A stretch of DNA of 63,456 nt from Anaerolineales bacterium. Its GTDB lineage: Bacteria > Chloroflexota > Anaerolineae > Anaerolineales > UBA11858. The position numbers and the translations under genes are program-made. Shown here piece by piece: positions 17,286 through 25,517 of this stretch (the stretch's first letter is position 1; every line of letters starts with the position of its first letter). The notes under the pieces were generated by a model. The model did not search any database, was not told where the DNA came from, and saw nothing but the letters and a program-made list of their open reading frames with translations. The stretch is from assembly GCA_024763275.1 (NCBI GenBank), contig JANTFT010000001.1:1-63456 (forward strand), in the 5' to 3' direction.

Positions 17286-18187
17286 CGAGATTTCAGAGCC
17301 AGCCCGAGGTTTACAGCAAAAGTTGTCAGAGAGAAATCTTTTGGCAGGGGAAAGGGTGCTGGCGGCAGCTTCACGGAATAAGGTGTCCTGGATTGGAGGC
17401 GGGTCATCAGATCGGGGATTTCTTCCAGGCGGGAATCGATTTGGGTTGAGTTGAAAAGCTCTCCGGTACAGTAAACGACGGTATCTTCCGGAAGCCGGTT
17501 GGTTTTGTTGTTTTCGTTGTAGAATTTCACAGTCCTGGTCAATTCCTGGCCCAGGAGATCAGTCTTAGCCTCCGGAGTGAGATTGCCAGTGTCCAAAGGG
17601 ACGGTTCTCACCAGAATCGGGATCTGGTTGATCAGGATGATCACAGCCAGACTATAGTTTTCTAGGTTAACAATCACGGCTGTTCCCTGGTTGATCAAAC
17701 GCTGAAGTGCTAAAGGCTTGATATCCATGATCCTGGGTTTGATCTTGGCCGCTTTGAGGGCGGCAACCTGCTGATCAACGATATTCATCGGAACAGCCAG
17801 AACATAGAGGATGATCTGGCTTGCAGATCGCTGCAGAATCCGCCAATGGATATCGGTTTCATCGATAGAGATGGCAAATTCCTGCCGAGATTTCCGGCGG
17901 ATGGTCTCTTCAAGTAGATTATCCTTGATATTGGGAATACGCAGGATGCGGTGCACCGAGCGGTGACCAGTCACAGAGCTGATCACATTAGTTCGGTTGC
18001 CTTTGAGTTCCTTGATAGTAGCAGAGATCACATTACCAATGGTTTCTGCGTTCTGGATAATGCCCTGGCTCATCAGTTCGGGTGGGATTTTCCTGACCCT
18101 CCAGGAAAGGATTTTCTTTCCTTGAATGACCAGGAACCGGATCTGATTGCCCTCAAAACTAATGGTGGTTAATTTTCTGTTGAACAA
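17282..18187 (-). CDS. pilM: PilM-like actin-fold pilus assembly protein
   Basis: A 301-residue protein of the PilM/FtsA-like fold. It begins TTISFEGNQIRFLVIQGKKI, as in the PilM phosphate-1 region, and has the ILYVLAVPMNIVDQQVAALKAA segment and the later IVNLENYSLAVIIL strand pair. PilM binds the cytoplasmic tail of PilN and connects the motor to the membrane alignment complex. Here it follows pilN and pilO instead of preceding them. Similarity is moderate, but context makes the call firm. Confidence 0.8.
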   Translation of the reverse strand: MFNRKLTTISFEGNQIRFLVIQGKKILSWRVRKIPPELMSQGIIQNAETIGNVISATIKELKGNRTNVISSVTGHRSVHRILRIPNIKDNLLEETIRRKSRQEFAISIDETDIHWRILQRSASQIILYVLAVPMNIVDQQVAALKAAKIKPRIMDIKPLALQRLINQGTAVIVNLENYSLAVIILINQIPILVRTVPLDTGNLTPEAKTDLLGQELTRTVKFYNENNKTNRLPEDTVVYCTGELFNSTQIDSRLEEIPDLMTRLQSRTPYSVKLPPAPFPLPKDFSLTTFAVNLGLALKSR

Positions 18188-18227
18188 GGTTTACCCTCTT
18201 TCCTGGTTGGAGCGATAAGACCGCAGC

Positions 18228-18791
18228 TCATTCACCCTCCCTCGGCGGCTGCCCCCTGCTGATCAATTCCAGGGTACAGTGTTCCTCTACAGGCCAGAAG
18301 CTGGCATACTGCATGACGACGGTATCCTGGCCAGCCCGTTCAATAGTCCTAATAAAAGAAACGCAGTTTTCCAGACTGGCGCCTAACTCCAAGCTGAATT
18401 CCTCCCTCAGGATATCACCAGAGGCTGTTTCCTGGATCGAGGTGTCCATTCTGGTAATCGACTTGAGTTCCACCTGGGAACTATCAGCGAATTCTTGGCC
18501 TCTGCGAATCAAGGCGAACGGTGCTCCCAATTCAGGGAAAGATGCTTCTAATTCAGCCACTTCGCCCAGGATCCGGTCCAGTTCCAACTGCAGCTGGTCC
18601 AGCTGATCTTGCTTGATATTCTCCAGCTGGCCGAAATTTTCCTGCAGCACCTCTAGATCTTGATCAAGTTGCCTGGCGGCTGCCCGACGCTGATACGTCC
18701 ATCCTAATAAGAGGATATGGAGTACTGCTAGGATCAGGCTGGCAGTTAATCCAATTCGGAGTGGGGTCACTTTGCTTTTAGGTGGTCTCAT
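18228..18791 (-). CDS. pilO: PilO-like alignment protein
   Basis: A 187-residue bitopic protein: a short basic N-terminus, one membrane helix (IGLTASLILAVLHILLLGW), a coiled-coil stretch (QLDQDLEVLQ ... LQLELDRILGEVAELE) and a small C-terminal alpha/beta domain. This is the PilO plan. It overlaps pilN by 4 nt (ATGA). It should pair with PilN as the inner alignment dimer. Confidence 0.75.
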   Translation of the reverse strand: MRPPKSKVTPLRIGLTASLILAVLHILLLGWTYQRRAAARQLDQDLEVLQENFGQLENIKQDQLDQLQLELDRILGEVAELEASFPELGAPFALIRRGQEFADSSQVELKSITRMDTSIQETASGDILREEFSLELGASLENCVSFIRTIERAGQDTVVMQYASFWPVEEHCTLELISRGQPPREGE

Positions 18792-19477
18792 TGTACGCCT
18801 TCCTCGAACAGGACGGCAGCCAGTGTGAAAGTGAAGGACGGTTTAGGGATGGATCCAGGTTGCCCATCCTCTTCGGGAGCATCCAAAGGGGCTGCGGTAT
18901 CCTCGGGCAGGATCTCTTCGATCGAGTTGATCTGGACGCTGTGAAAATCCTTGATCTCCTGTAGAGAATCCGAGAGGTCTAATACAGCAGAATAGGAATC
19001 AGCGATGCCATCCAAGTAGATCAGACCTTCCTGTTGGGTTATCTGGGTGTATTGAATGCCATCCGGCGTACTGGCAATTATATCCAACAGTGTGGTGCTC
19101 CAGCTAGAGCCTGCCAGCTCTAAGCCCTCGTAGGAAGCCAGGATCTGGTCCCTGCGGGCGGATTGTGCCTGTATTTCTGCTGTGATGCGGTCGAACTCAT
19201 CAGCATTGGTTTGGGTATTTTCTATTGTAGCCTGCAAGCTGGCAACTCTTTCCCGGGCCAGGCTGAAGTCTACCTGGGCCTGCATGGCTACCAGGATCGA
19301 GGGGTAGAGGGCCAAGAGCAGCACGATAAAGGCTAACCAGGGCACTACACCTATCAGGCGTACCTTCCTGCGTCGGTAGCGCTCAGGCAGGATATTAATA
19401 TCAAACAGTTTCAGCGATCCGGCGAGCGGGAAAGAGGGCGGCCGGTCGTTTGCCAGTAAAGTGTTCGGATCGTTCAT
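18788..19477 (-). CDS. pilN: PilN-like alignment protein
   Basis: A 229-residue bitopic protein. The cytoplasmic tail carries FDINILPERYRRRK, the PilN motif (I-N-L/I-L-P) that docks to PilM. A membrane helix (VVPWLAFIVLLLALYPSIL), a coiled coil and a C-terminal ferredoxin-like domain with a Fimbrial-assembly type core (STPDGIQYTQITQQEGLIYLDG) follow. The C-terminal tail of about 20 residues is acidic. It lies between the kelch pilin and pilO. Confidence 0.8.
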   Translation of the reverse strand: MNDPNTLLANDRPPSFPLAGSLKLFDINILPERYRRRKVRLIGVVPWLAFIVLLLALYPSILVAMQAQVDFSLARERVASLQATIENTQTNADEFDRITAEIQAQSARRDQILASYEGLELAGSSWSTTLLDIIASTPDGIQYTQITQQEGLIYLDGIADSYSAVLDLSDSLQEIKDFHSVQINSIEEILPEDTAAPLDAPEEDGQPGSIPKPSFTFTLAAVLFEEGVQ

Positions 19478-19500
19478 AGTACTTTCTCTATCTGATTAGT

Positions 19501-20799
19501 TTATTCAATATCCCAGAAAAGAATCCTTGTTGTAATGCCGTCGATTTCCAACCGGGCATTGGTAGTGGATGTCCCTGCCTGGCTGGAAATATCGTAGCGA
19601 GGAGGGGTGACCTCGAATTTCCAGAAATCAGTCTTGTTTCCTCCCCGCAAGGCAACACCTCCCAGGGGGTTGGTGAACAGCAGATCCCCTCCACGGCCAA
19701 CATTCGCAGGCGTATTGGCCAGGCTCGTCCAACTATCCATTGTAACAGCATAACGCCAGAAATCCGTGGATGTACCTTGCAGACCATAAAGGTAGCTGCC
19801 GCTGTTATAGGTCAGCGACCCTCCGGAATTGACTCTTGCGGGAGTGTCCTGAAGTGCAGTCCAAGAGTTTGAGGAGGCATCGTAGCGCCAGAAATCTCTG
19901 GAATTACTGCCCCGGAAGGCGTATATCGTATCAGCGCTGGTGGCTACCAGATCTGCTCCATAACCTGTACGTTTCGGGGAGTTTGCCCGGCTGGTCCAAT
20001 TGTCGGATGAGATGTTGTAGCGCCAAAAAGTCTTAGATCCACCCCGGAAGGCATAGATGTAATTCCCTCCGCTGTAGACCAGAGCCCCTCCTTGCCGGAC
20101 ATTGTTGGGTGTGTTAGCCAAGGATGACCAGGAATTGCTGGTGATATTGTAGCGCCAGAAATCATCTTTGTTGCTACCTCGCAGGGCATAGAGAAAATCA
20201 CCACCACCATAGACCAGAGCCCCTCCTTGCCGGACGTTTCCCGGCGCAGAGGCTAGGATGCCCCAGCTGTCCCCGGAAATACTGTAGTACCAGAAATCCT
20301 TGGAATTATCTCCCCGCAGGACGTAAACCCGGTCCCCACCCGGGTAGGCCAAGGCGCCGCCACGTTCGATGGTCGCCGGGGCGGCATGTAGGATATTCCA
20401 GGAGCCAAGAGGCAATCCGGTGACTGTGAGCGAAATTGTATAGCCGTTAATCGTGCCGGGAAAGGCCAGGGTTTGAGGGGTGCCAGCGTTAAGGTCCACC
20501 TGCGCCCGGAATGCTGGCCTGTTAAGCAGGGCCCAGCAGCCGAATTCCACTCCAGCGTCAGTTGCATATTGGGCCAGGAAGGACTCTCTGGCAGCCTCAC
20601 TGCCTAATGAACGACTGCTGACAAAGGACAGGAAGGGCGTCAGGAGGATCGACCCGACAGCCAGGGCGATCAGGGCTGCGGGCAGGGAACGTCCTGTTTC
20701 CCTGGAAAGAACGCCCGGGATCCTATCCGGCTGACTTCTGGGCCGCCGGATGCTTGCTGGCTGGGTTACAAACCGATTAACCTTATCGAGAATCCTCAT
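19501..20799 (-). CDS. PilX-like minor pilin carrying a six-unit kelch propeller
   Basis: A 432-residue protein. The N-terminus (ETGRSLPAALIALAVGSILLTPFL) is the membrane helix of a PilX-like minor pilin in which the usual Glu5 is not conserved. Residues about 130-400 are six kelch-type repeats of 44-45 residues, each with SW-x-x-L-A-x-x-P, a G-G-A/S-L-x-Y strand, Y-x-x-x-G and DFWRY. These would form a beta-propeller. It ends with a short beta-rich tail (TTNARLEIDGITTRILFWDIE) like that of other PilX proteins, so the propeller looks inserted in a minor pilin. It probably sits at the pilus tip and may act as an adhesin, by analogy with the PilY1 propeller. Confidence 0.85.
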   Translation of the reverse strand: MRILDKVNRFVTQPASIRRPRSQPDRIPGVLSRETGRSLPAALIALAVGSILLTPFLSFVSSRSLGSEAARESFLAQYATDAGVEFGCWALLNRPAFRAQVDLNAGTPQTLAFPGTINGYTISLTVTGLPLGSWNILHAAPATIERGGALAYPGGDRVYVLRGDNSKDFWYYSISGDSWGILASAPGNVRQGGALVYGGGDFLYALRGSNKDDFWRYNITSNSWSSLANTPNNVRQGGALVYSGGNYIYAFRGGSKTFWRYNISSDNWTSRANSPKRTGYGADLVATSADTIYAFRGSNSRDFWRYDASSNSWTALQDTPARVNSGGSLTYNSGSYLYGLQGTSTDFWRYAVTMDSWTSLANTPANVGRGGDLLFTNPLGGVALRGGNKTDFWKFEVTPPRYDISSQAGTSTTNARLEIDGITTRILFWDIE

Positions 20800-20806
20800 C
20801 GCTGAT

Positions 20807-21313
20807 TTACCTGACTCTTAAGGCAAATTGGACGGTAACGGTTTCAGTCTCTTCCTCGCTGGTCGAAGTGATGGTGACTGTTAATAGTTTTCCGCTGAGT
20901 GAAAAGACCACATCGCTTTGGGAGGCGATATGGCGGGCGACGATATTGGTGGATTGCGGAGATCCGTCTTCGAGGTGTGTGCGCACCAGAGAGCTGTTTA
21001 CCGCATCATAGCTATAGCGGTACTGATGAGAAGTATCTTCCCAGTTGAGCGTGCCATAGACGGCTCCCGAGCCGGGAGTGAAACTGTAAGCTTCCAGGGC
21101 GTCACGACCCAGCCACAGGGAAGTTACTTGAATGTCACTTGAGGTTTGCAGAGTACTGTTTCCCCAATGGGTGACCAGCACAAACTGGACCAGGGCGGTG
21201 GTGATGATGCCAAACACCAGCACGCTGATGGCCATAGCGACCAGCATTTCCACCAGGGTTGCTCCCCTCTCTGGAGGCCGTAAATGGCTGAGGGTTTTGT
21301 GTTCTAAGGTCAT
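20807..21313 (-). CDS. PilW-like minor prepilin
   Basis: A 168-residue prepilin-type protein with cleavage motif ERG/ATLVEMLVAMAISVLVFG, retaining Glu5. The globular part has beta strands with a region (SLWLGRDALEAYSF) matching PilW/PulJ-like minor pilins. It overlaps the preceding gene by 4 nt. Probably part of the priming tip complex. Confidence 0.8.
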   Translation of the reverse strand: MTLEHKTLSHLRPPERGATLVEMLVAMAISVLVFGIITTALVQFVLVTHWGNSTLQTSSDIQVTSLWLGRDALEAYSFTPGSGAVYGTLNWEDTSHQYRYSYDAVNSSLVRTHLEDGSPQSTNIVARHIASQSDVVFSLSGKLLTVTITSTSEEETETVTVQFALRVR

Positions 21314-21738
21314 CGGTCCACCTTAAAAGCTGCCGTTTGGACAGGTGTATTCCCTCCAGATTGGACGATGACAGTGATACGCTGCAGGCCATCGTTCCTG
21401 AGGGTGGAGGAAAAACTGCTGGTAGCGGCATTCCAGTATTCGATCACCAGGGAGACAGTATAGCCGGGCATGGCACTGACGGCTGGATAAGGGGAACTGA
21501 TCGGATCCGGATGATATGGTGCGTCCTTGATCAATTCCAGCTGGGAGCGGGCCAGCGTCTCGGCCCGGACCTTGTCATCAATTTGTCTGACACCAATGAC
21601 CCCAGTGGTGATCATGACGACCAGGATGACGATCCCCATGGCGATGATGGCCACAGTGACCAGTTCCTCGACCAGGGTTACTCCCCTCTCAGACTTGAGA
21701 AATGACATCTCCTCGCAGGCTTGCTGTTGTTCTATCAT
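21310..21738 (-). CDS. PilV-like minor prepilin
   Basis: A 142-residue prepilin with cleavage motif SERG/VTLVEELVTVAIIAMGI, the AL/E-rich GI end being typical of PilV/PulI proteins. The start ATG overlaps the pilC stop as ATGA. A later in-frame ATG (MSFLKSERG, 21705) would also give a functional leader. Confidence 0.8.
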   Translation of the reverse strand: MIEQQQACEEMSFLKSERGVTLVEELVTVAIIAMGIVILVVMITTGVIGVRQIDDKVRAETLARSQLELIKDAPYHPDPISSPYPAVSAMPGYTVSLVIEYWNAATSSFSSTLRNDGLQRITVIVQSGGNTPVQTAAFKVDR

Positions 21739-22943
21739 TTAATCTGCCCCAGCAGGGAATACATAGGGAGGATGACAGAAATGGCCACGAAGGCAACAAT
21801 GATGCCAACAAAGATCACCATACCTGGTTCCAGCAAGGCCGTCAGATTGTGGATTGACCGATCGACTTCCTCTTCGTAATACCCAGCGAGGGTGATCAAT
21901 TGGTTGTCCAGGGATCCGGTTTCTTCCCCCACCCGAACTACCTGGGCAAGCATCTTGGGGAAGTAGTTGGATAGCGATAGGGGAGCAGCAATGCCCCGAC
22001 CCTGAAGGGTTTCCTGGCGCAGATTTTCGATCTCCTGATTGAGTACGATATTTTGGATCGTTTGGCCGGTCAGTTCCATAGACTCGGGAAGTTGCAGGCC
22101 GGCCATCAATAGGGTAGCCAGGGTCCTGCTGAAGCGAGCGCAGTTGCCGTTGGTGTTAACCCTGCCGATAATCGGGGCCTTTAAGGCCAAATGGGAAAGC
22201 TGCCTTTTCCCTCTAGGCCGTTGAAAGTAAAAGAAAACCAAACCAGCCAGGACCAGCAAACCCACAAAGATAATCAACCTGTATTCCAGGAAGAAATTCG
22301 AGGCAGTCATGAGCATACGGGTAGGCCAGGGAAGCTCGGCCTGGAATTCGCTGTAAAGGGACAGCAAAGGGGGCAAGGTGAAGTTGAGCAGGAGCAAGAC
22401 CACCCCAAACGCCAGAACCAGCACTAAAGCCGGGTAGGTCATTGCCCCGCGGATCTTGGATTTGAGGTAGTGTTCTTTTTCAAGATGGGTGGCCAGTTGC
22501 CGCAACACCCCCCCCAAGTTGCCTGTCCGCTCACCTACATTGATCATGTTCTGGTAAATGGGAGGGAACACATACTTATGATTACTCAGTGCCTGGGAGA
22601 TTGAACTGCCCTGGCGGATAGCATCCACAACCTGACTGAGGACCTTTTGGAGCGATCTACTGGAGACCTCTTCAGCCATTAAATCCAGGCCGGGTAGCAG
22701 GGCTACCCCTGATTCAACGAGGTTGGCCAGCTGGTTGGTGAAGATGATCACATCCTGTGTTTTGGGGCCAAAATAGGTAGGAAACCACTTAGCCAAGTCT
22801 ATAGATGCTTTGGTTTTTGTCAGTCTGGCAACAGTCAGTCCGCGCTGAAGCAGGATCTGTTCGGCGGTTTCCTCTTGTTCCGCCTGCAGGAGGCCTTTAA
22901 TTTCCGTTCCGGTTGAATCGTATGCTATATAGCGGTAGGGCAT
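21735..22943 (-). CDS. pilC: type IV pilus platform protein PilC
   Basis: A 402-residue inner-membrane platform protein with two GspF/T2SSF domains. Family motifs are FTNQLANLVESGVALLPGLDLMAEE, YPPI-like (VFPPIYQNMINVGERTGNL), KIRGAMTYPALVLVLAFGVV, and in the second copy FSRTLATLLMAGLQLPESMEL with VRVGEETGSLDNQL. Three membrane helices are evident. It follows pilB by 47 bp, the usual partner arrangement. Confidence 0.93.
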   Translation of the reverse strand: MPYRYIAYDSTGTEIKGLLQAEQEETAEQILLQRGLTVARLTKTKASIDLAKWFPTYFGPKTQDVIIFTNQLANLVESGVALLPGLDLMAEEVSSRSLQKVLSQVVDAIRQGSSISQALSNHKYVFPPIYQNMINVGERTGNLGGVLRQLATHLEKEHYLKSKIRGAMTYPALVLVLAFGVVLLLLNFTLPPLLSLYSEFQAELPWPTRMLMTASNFFLEYRLIIFVGLLVLAGLVFFYFQRPRGKRQLSHLALKAPIIGRVNTNGNCARFSRTLATLLMAGLQLPESMELTGQTIQNIVLNQEIENLRQETLQGRGIAAPLSLSNYFPKMLAQVVRVGEETGSLDNQLITLAGYYEEEVDRSIHNLTALLEPGMVIFVGIIVAFVAISVILPMYSLLGQIK

Positions 22944-22990
22944 GATCTCTCCTTCTCTGGCAGGAAGGATTTTCAGGGATTATGGAAGGT

Positions 22991-24694
22991 TTATTCTACC
23001 GTGTGAACGGTACGTAATATCTCATCTGGTGTGGTTAATCCCTGTTGTACTTTCAGCAGGCCATCCCTTCGCATGGAAACCATTCCGGCTTTTATGGCAG
23101 CAGCTTTGATCTCGTTTGAACTGGCTCCGGACGAGAACAGCTTCCGGATCTCGGAAGAAATAGGCATCAATTCGAACACACCTGTACGGCCTAGATAACC
23201 TGTCTTGTGGCAGTATGTACATCCCTCACCTTTGTTATACACCGGCAGCGGCGCACCCATTTCATCCTGGTATATCTTGTTGATATTCTCGGGTGGCTTA
23301 GTTTTTACACTGCAGTGAGGGCAGGAAAGTCTGATCAAGCGCTGGGCAATGATGCCCACAATTGTCGAGTTGATCAGGTAGCGGTCGATGCCGAGTTGGA
23401 TCAGGCGGAAGAGGGTTCCGGCGGCGTCATTGGCGTGGATGCAGGACAGTACCAGGTGACCGGTCAGGGCGGCCTGGATGGCAGCATTGGCAGTTTCTGC
23501 ATCCCGGATCTCTCCAACCATGATCATGTCTGGGTCGAGACGCATAACACCTCGCAGCCCAGAGGCGAAAGTAATGTCTGCTGCCCGGTTGACCTGGATC
23601 TGGTTGATGCCTTTGAAGTTGTATTCAACCGGATCCTCGATAGTGATGATATTATGACTTTCGTGATCGAGCTGGTTGAGGGCGGCATACAGGGTGGTGG
23701 TCTTTCCGGATCCGGTGGGTCCCGCGACCAGCACCATACCGAATGGGGAATGGATCATTTGACGGAACCTTTCGATGACGTCCTCCATCATGCCCAGTCC
23801 GTTGATGTTCAGAATGGATTCGCTCCGGCCCAGGATGCGGATTGTGGCCATCTCACCCCAGGTAGTATCACTGGTAGCAACCCGGAAGAAGGTCTCTTCG
23901 CCGCTGATTACATCTGAGAATTGGCCATCCTGGGGTCGCCTGCGTTCTGCGATGTTCATCCCCGCCAGGACTTTGATGCGGGACAGCAATTGGTAGTGAC
24001 TGCCTTGTGGCAGGGACAGGGCATCAACCAGCAGGCCATCTACTCGATAGCGGACCCTGACGGATTGATGATCGGGGACGATGTGTATATCCGAAGCCCG
24101 GTCCCTGACCGCCTGTTCCAGGATCATGTCTACAGCTCGGACCACCGGATCTTCTAGGATCGCGCTAGCTTCCAGGTTGGCATCAACGGCCTCTGTTGTC
24201 CCGGAAAATTCTGCGACTTCACGTTCGATTTTCTGATTGGCTTTATAGTATAGATCTATGGCGTTTCGGATATCTAACCCCACGCCAACCGCAGGTGTGA
24301 TATTCATCCCGGTTAAGGCCGAGATTTCGCTGATCACCGAAATATTGGTTGGGTCTTCCATCACCACTATCAGCGAACCATCCCTGATTTCTACGGGGAT
24401 AAGCTGATAGCGGCGAGCTACATATTCGGGGATCAACTCGGTAATCTCTGGCTTTACGGATTCGTGGCTGAGGTCTGCAAGCGGCAGATTCAGCTGAATG
24501 CTGAGTGCCATCGCCAGTGATTTTGATGTGATCCATCCCTGGTCAACAAGGATCGTTCCCAGCCGCCGGTCGTCCCCAGCCTGCTGCATTGCCAGGGCTT
24601 GATCCAGCTGGTCCTTGGTAATGAGTTTGGATTCCAGGAGTACCTGTCCGATGGATTGCGGGCTACTTCTGAGATCCGGGTTTGAGGGTGTCGT
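22991..24694 (-). CDS. pilB: type IV pilus extension ATPase PilB (non-AUG start suspected)
   Basis: The first ATG is at 24589 (532 residues), but the frame upstream is coding: it gives SPQSIGQVLLESKLITKDQL, the normal start of the PilB N-terminal domain. The only start supported by a ribosome-binding site is an ACG at 24694-24692, 9 nt after AGGAG; no ATG, GTG or TTG lies between there and the upstream TAG. Translation from it gives 567 residues. The ATPase core has Walker A GPTGSGKTTT, Asp box (TIEDPVEYNF), Walker B (DPDMIMVGEIRD), His box and two CxxC pairs for zinc. A rare start codon or a base error are both possible. Confidence 0.88.
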   Translation of the reverse strand, partial: TTPSNPDLRSSPQSIGQVLLESKLITKDQLDQALAMQQAGDDRRLGTILVDQGWITSKSLAMALSIQLNLPLADLSHESVKPEITELIPEYVARRYQLIPVEIRDGSLIVVMEDPTNISVISEISALTGMNITPAVGVGLDIRNAIDLYYKANQKIEREVAEFSGTTEAVDANLEASAILEDPVVRAVDMILEQAVRDRASDIHIVPDHQSVRVRYRVDGLLVDALSLPQGSHYQLLSRIKVLAGMNIAERRRPQDGQFSDVISGEETFFRVATSDTTWGEMATIRILGRSESILNINGLGMMEDVIERFRQMIHSPFGMVLVAGPTGSGKTTTLYAALNQLDHESHNIITIEDPVEYNFKGINQIQVNRAADITFASGLRGVMRLDPDMIMVGEIRDAETANAAIQAALTGHLVLSCIHANDAAGTLFRLIQLGIDRYLINSTIVGIIAQRLIRLSCPHCSVKTKPPENINKIYQDEMGAPLPVYNKGEGCTYCHKTGYLGRTGVFELMPISSEIRKLFSSGASSNEIKAAAIKAGMVSMRRDGLLKVQQGLTTPDEILRTVHTVE

Positions 24695-24734
24695 AGTGAA
24701 TATCTCCTACTAGAATAGCTATTGTTAACATTTG

Positions 24735-24768
24735 ATTATATTATAGATTGCCTCCTCCAGACTTACAA
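24735..24768 (-). promoter_or_regulatory. promoter of the pilus operon
   Basis: On the minus strand TTGTAA (24768-24763), 17-bp spacer, TATAAT (24745-24740), with a second overlapping TATAAT at 24740-24735. It lies about 45 bp before the suspected pilB start. Confidence 0.7.
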
Positions 24769-24769
24769 T

Positions 24770-25517
24770 TTTGGGAGGCCCTCTGGTAGCCGTTGGAAGG
24801 AAAAGAAAGGATGGAAATCGGGGTCTTTAAGAACAGGGTGCTGTTATGGGAAACCGACCAGGATGCGTCACTCATGACAGGTAGAGCTCCGAGCTTAATC
24901 TATTACTGCAGTGGATTTTTCCGAGCTGTTCGGGAACACGAGGTTGCGGGTGCCAGTTGTGGTGGTTGCTTGTGTGTGGTCCAGATTATGTAATTGTACA
25001 AGTCACAGACAAATCGCCCTGGGTCTTGTTTTCCCCGCTCGTTTTCTTGCTGAACCAGTTCCAATTCCGGAAGATTTTAATAGTTTCCCTTCTCGACCTA
25101 AAATATGGCTTGGATCAATTCTATGTCGGAGGCGCAACTACCAATCAATCCAAGGATCCATCCCACCCTGTGCCCCGTTGCTCAGCCCGCCCCGCCTGCC
25201 GGGCAGGTATCTCAGGAGGCTGAGAACGGCACACAGGCGGCAGTGATGATCACCAGATTTTGAAAGAACTTGAGAAGGAGGGATTTTTAGTTTGTCAAAC
25301 CAGCCCCTTTCTTTGTTAAGGATGCAGGAATGACGAACGAAAACGGATTTGGAGCCCAGTAAGAACGCTTAAGCGACGTTAGCTATTAGAGACATATTTA
25401 TGAAAGTTTGCGGATGAGCTCACCTGGAGCCTGATGCTTTTCCCGATTCTCGGTCTTCGGTTCTCGGTCTTCGGTCCCCGGTCCGCCGCAGGGGCTCGGG
25501 GATTAGGTGACCAGTCT
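24770..25517. other. 750-bp gene-free stretch
   Basis: No supported gene. A 66-codon frame at 24793-24993 has no recognisable domain. A small GC palindrome (CCGCCTGCCGGGCAGG) occurs near 25190-25206, and the region ends in a heptamer patch. Confidence 0.4.
25444..25485 (+). repeat. heptamer repeat patch CGGTCTT/CGGTTCT/CGGTCCC
   Basis: Six consecutive 7-bp units: CGATTCT, CGGTCTT, CGGTTCT, CGGTCTT, CGGTCCC, CGGTCCG. It has the same strict 7-bp period as the array at 6385 but a different unit. Confidence 0.75.

Noticed and set aside
24793-24993. 66-codon open frame between the pilus promoter and the glycosyltransferase
   Set aside because: No domain, no ribosome-binding site and no conserved neighbour; treated as chance.
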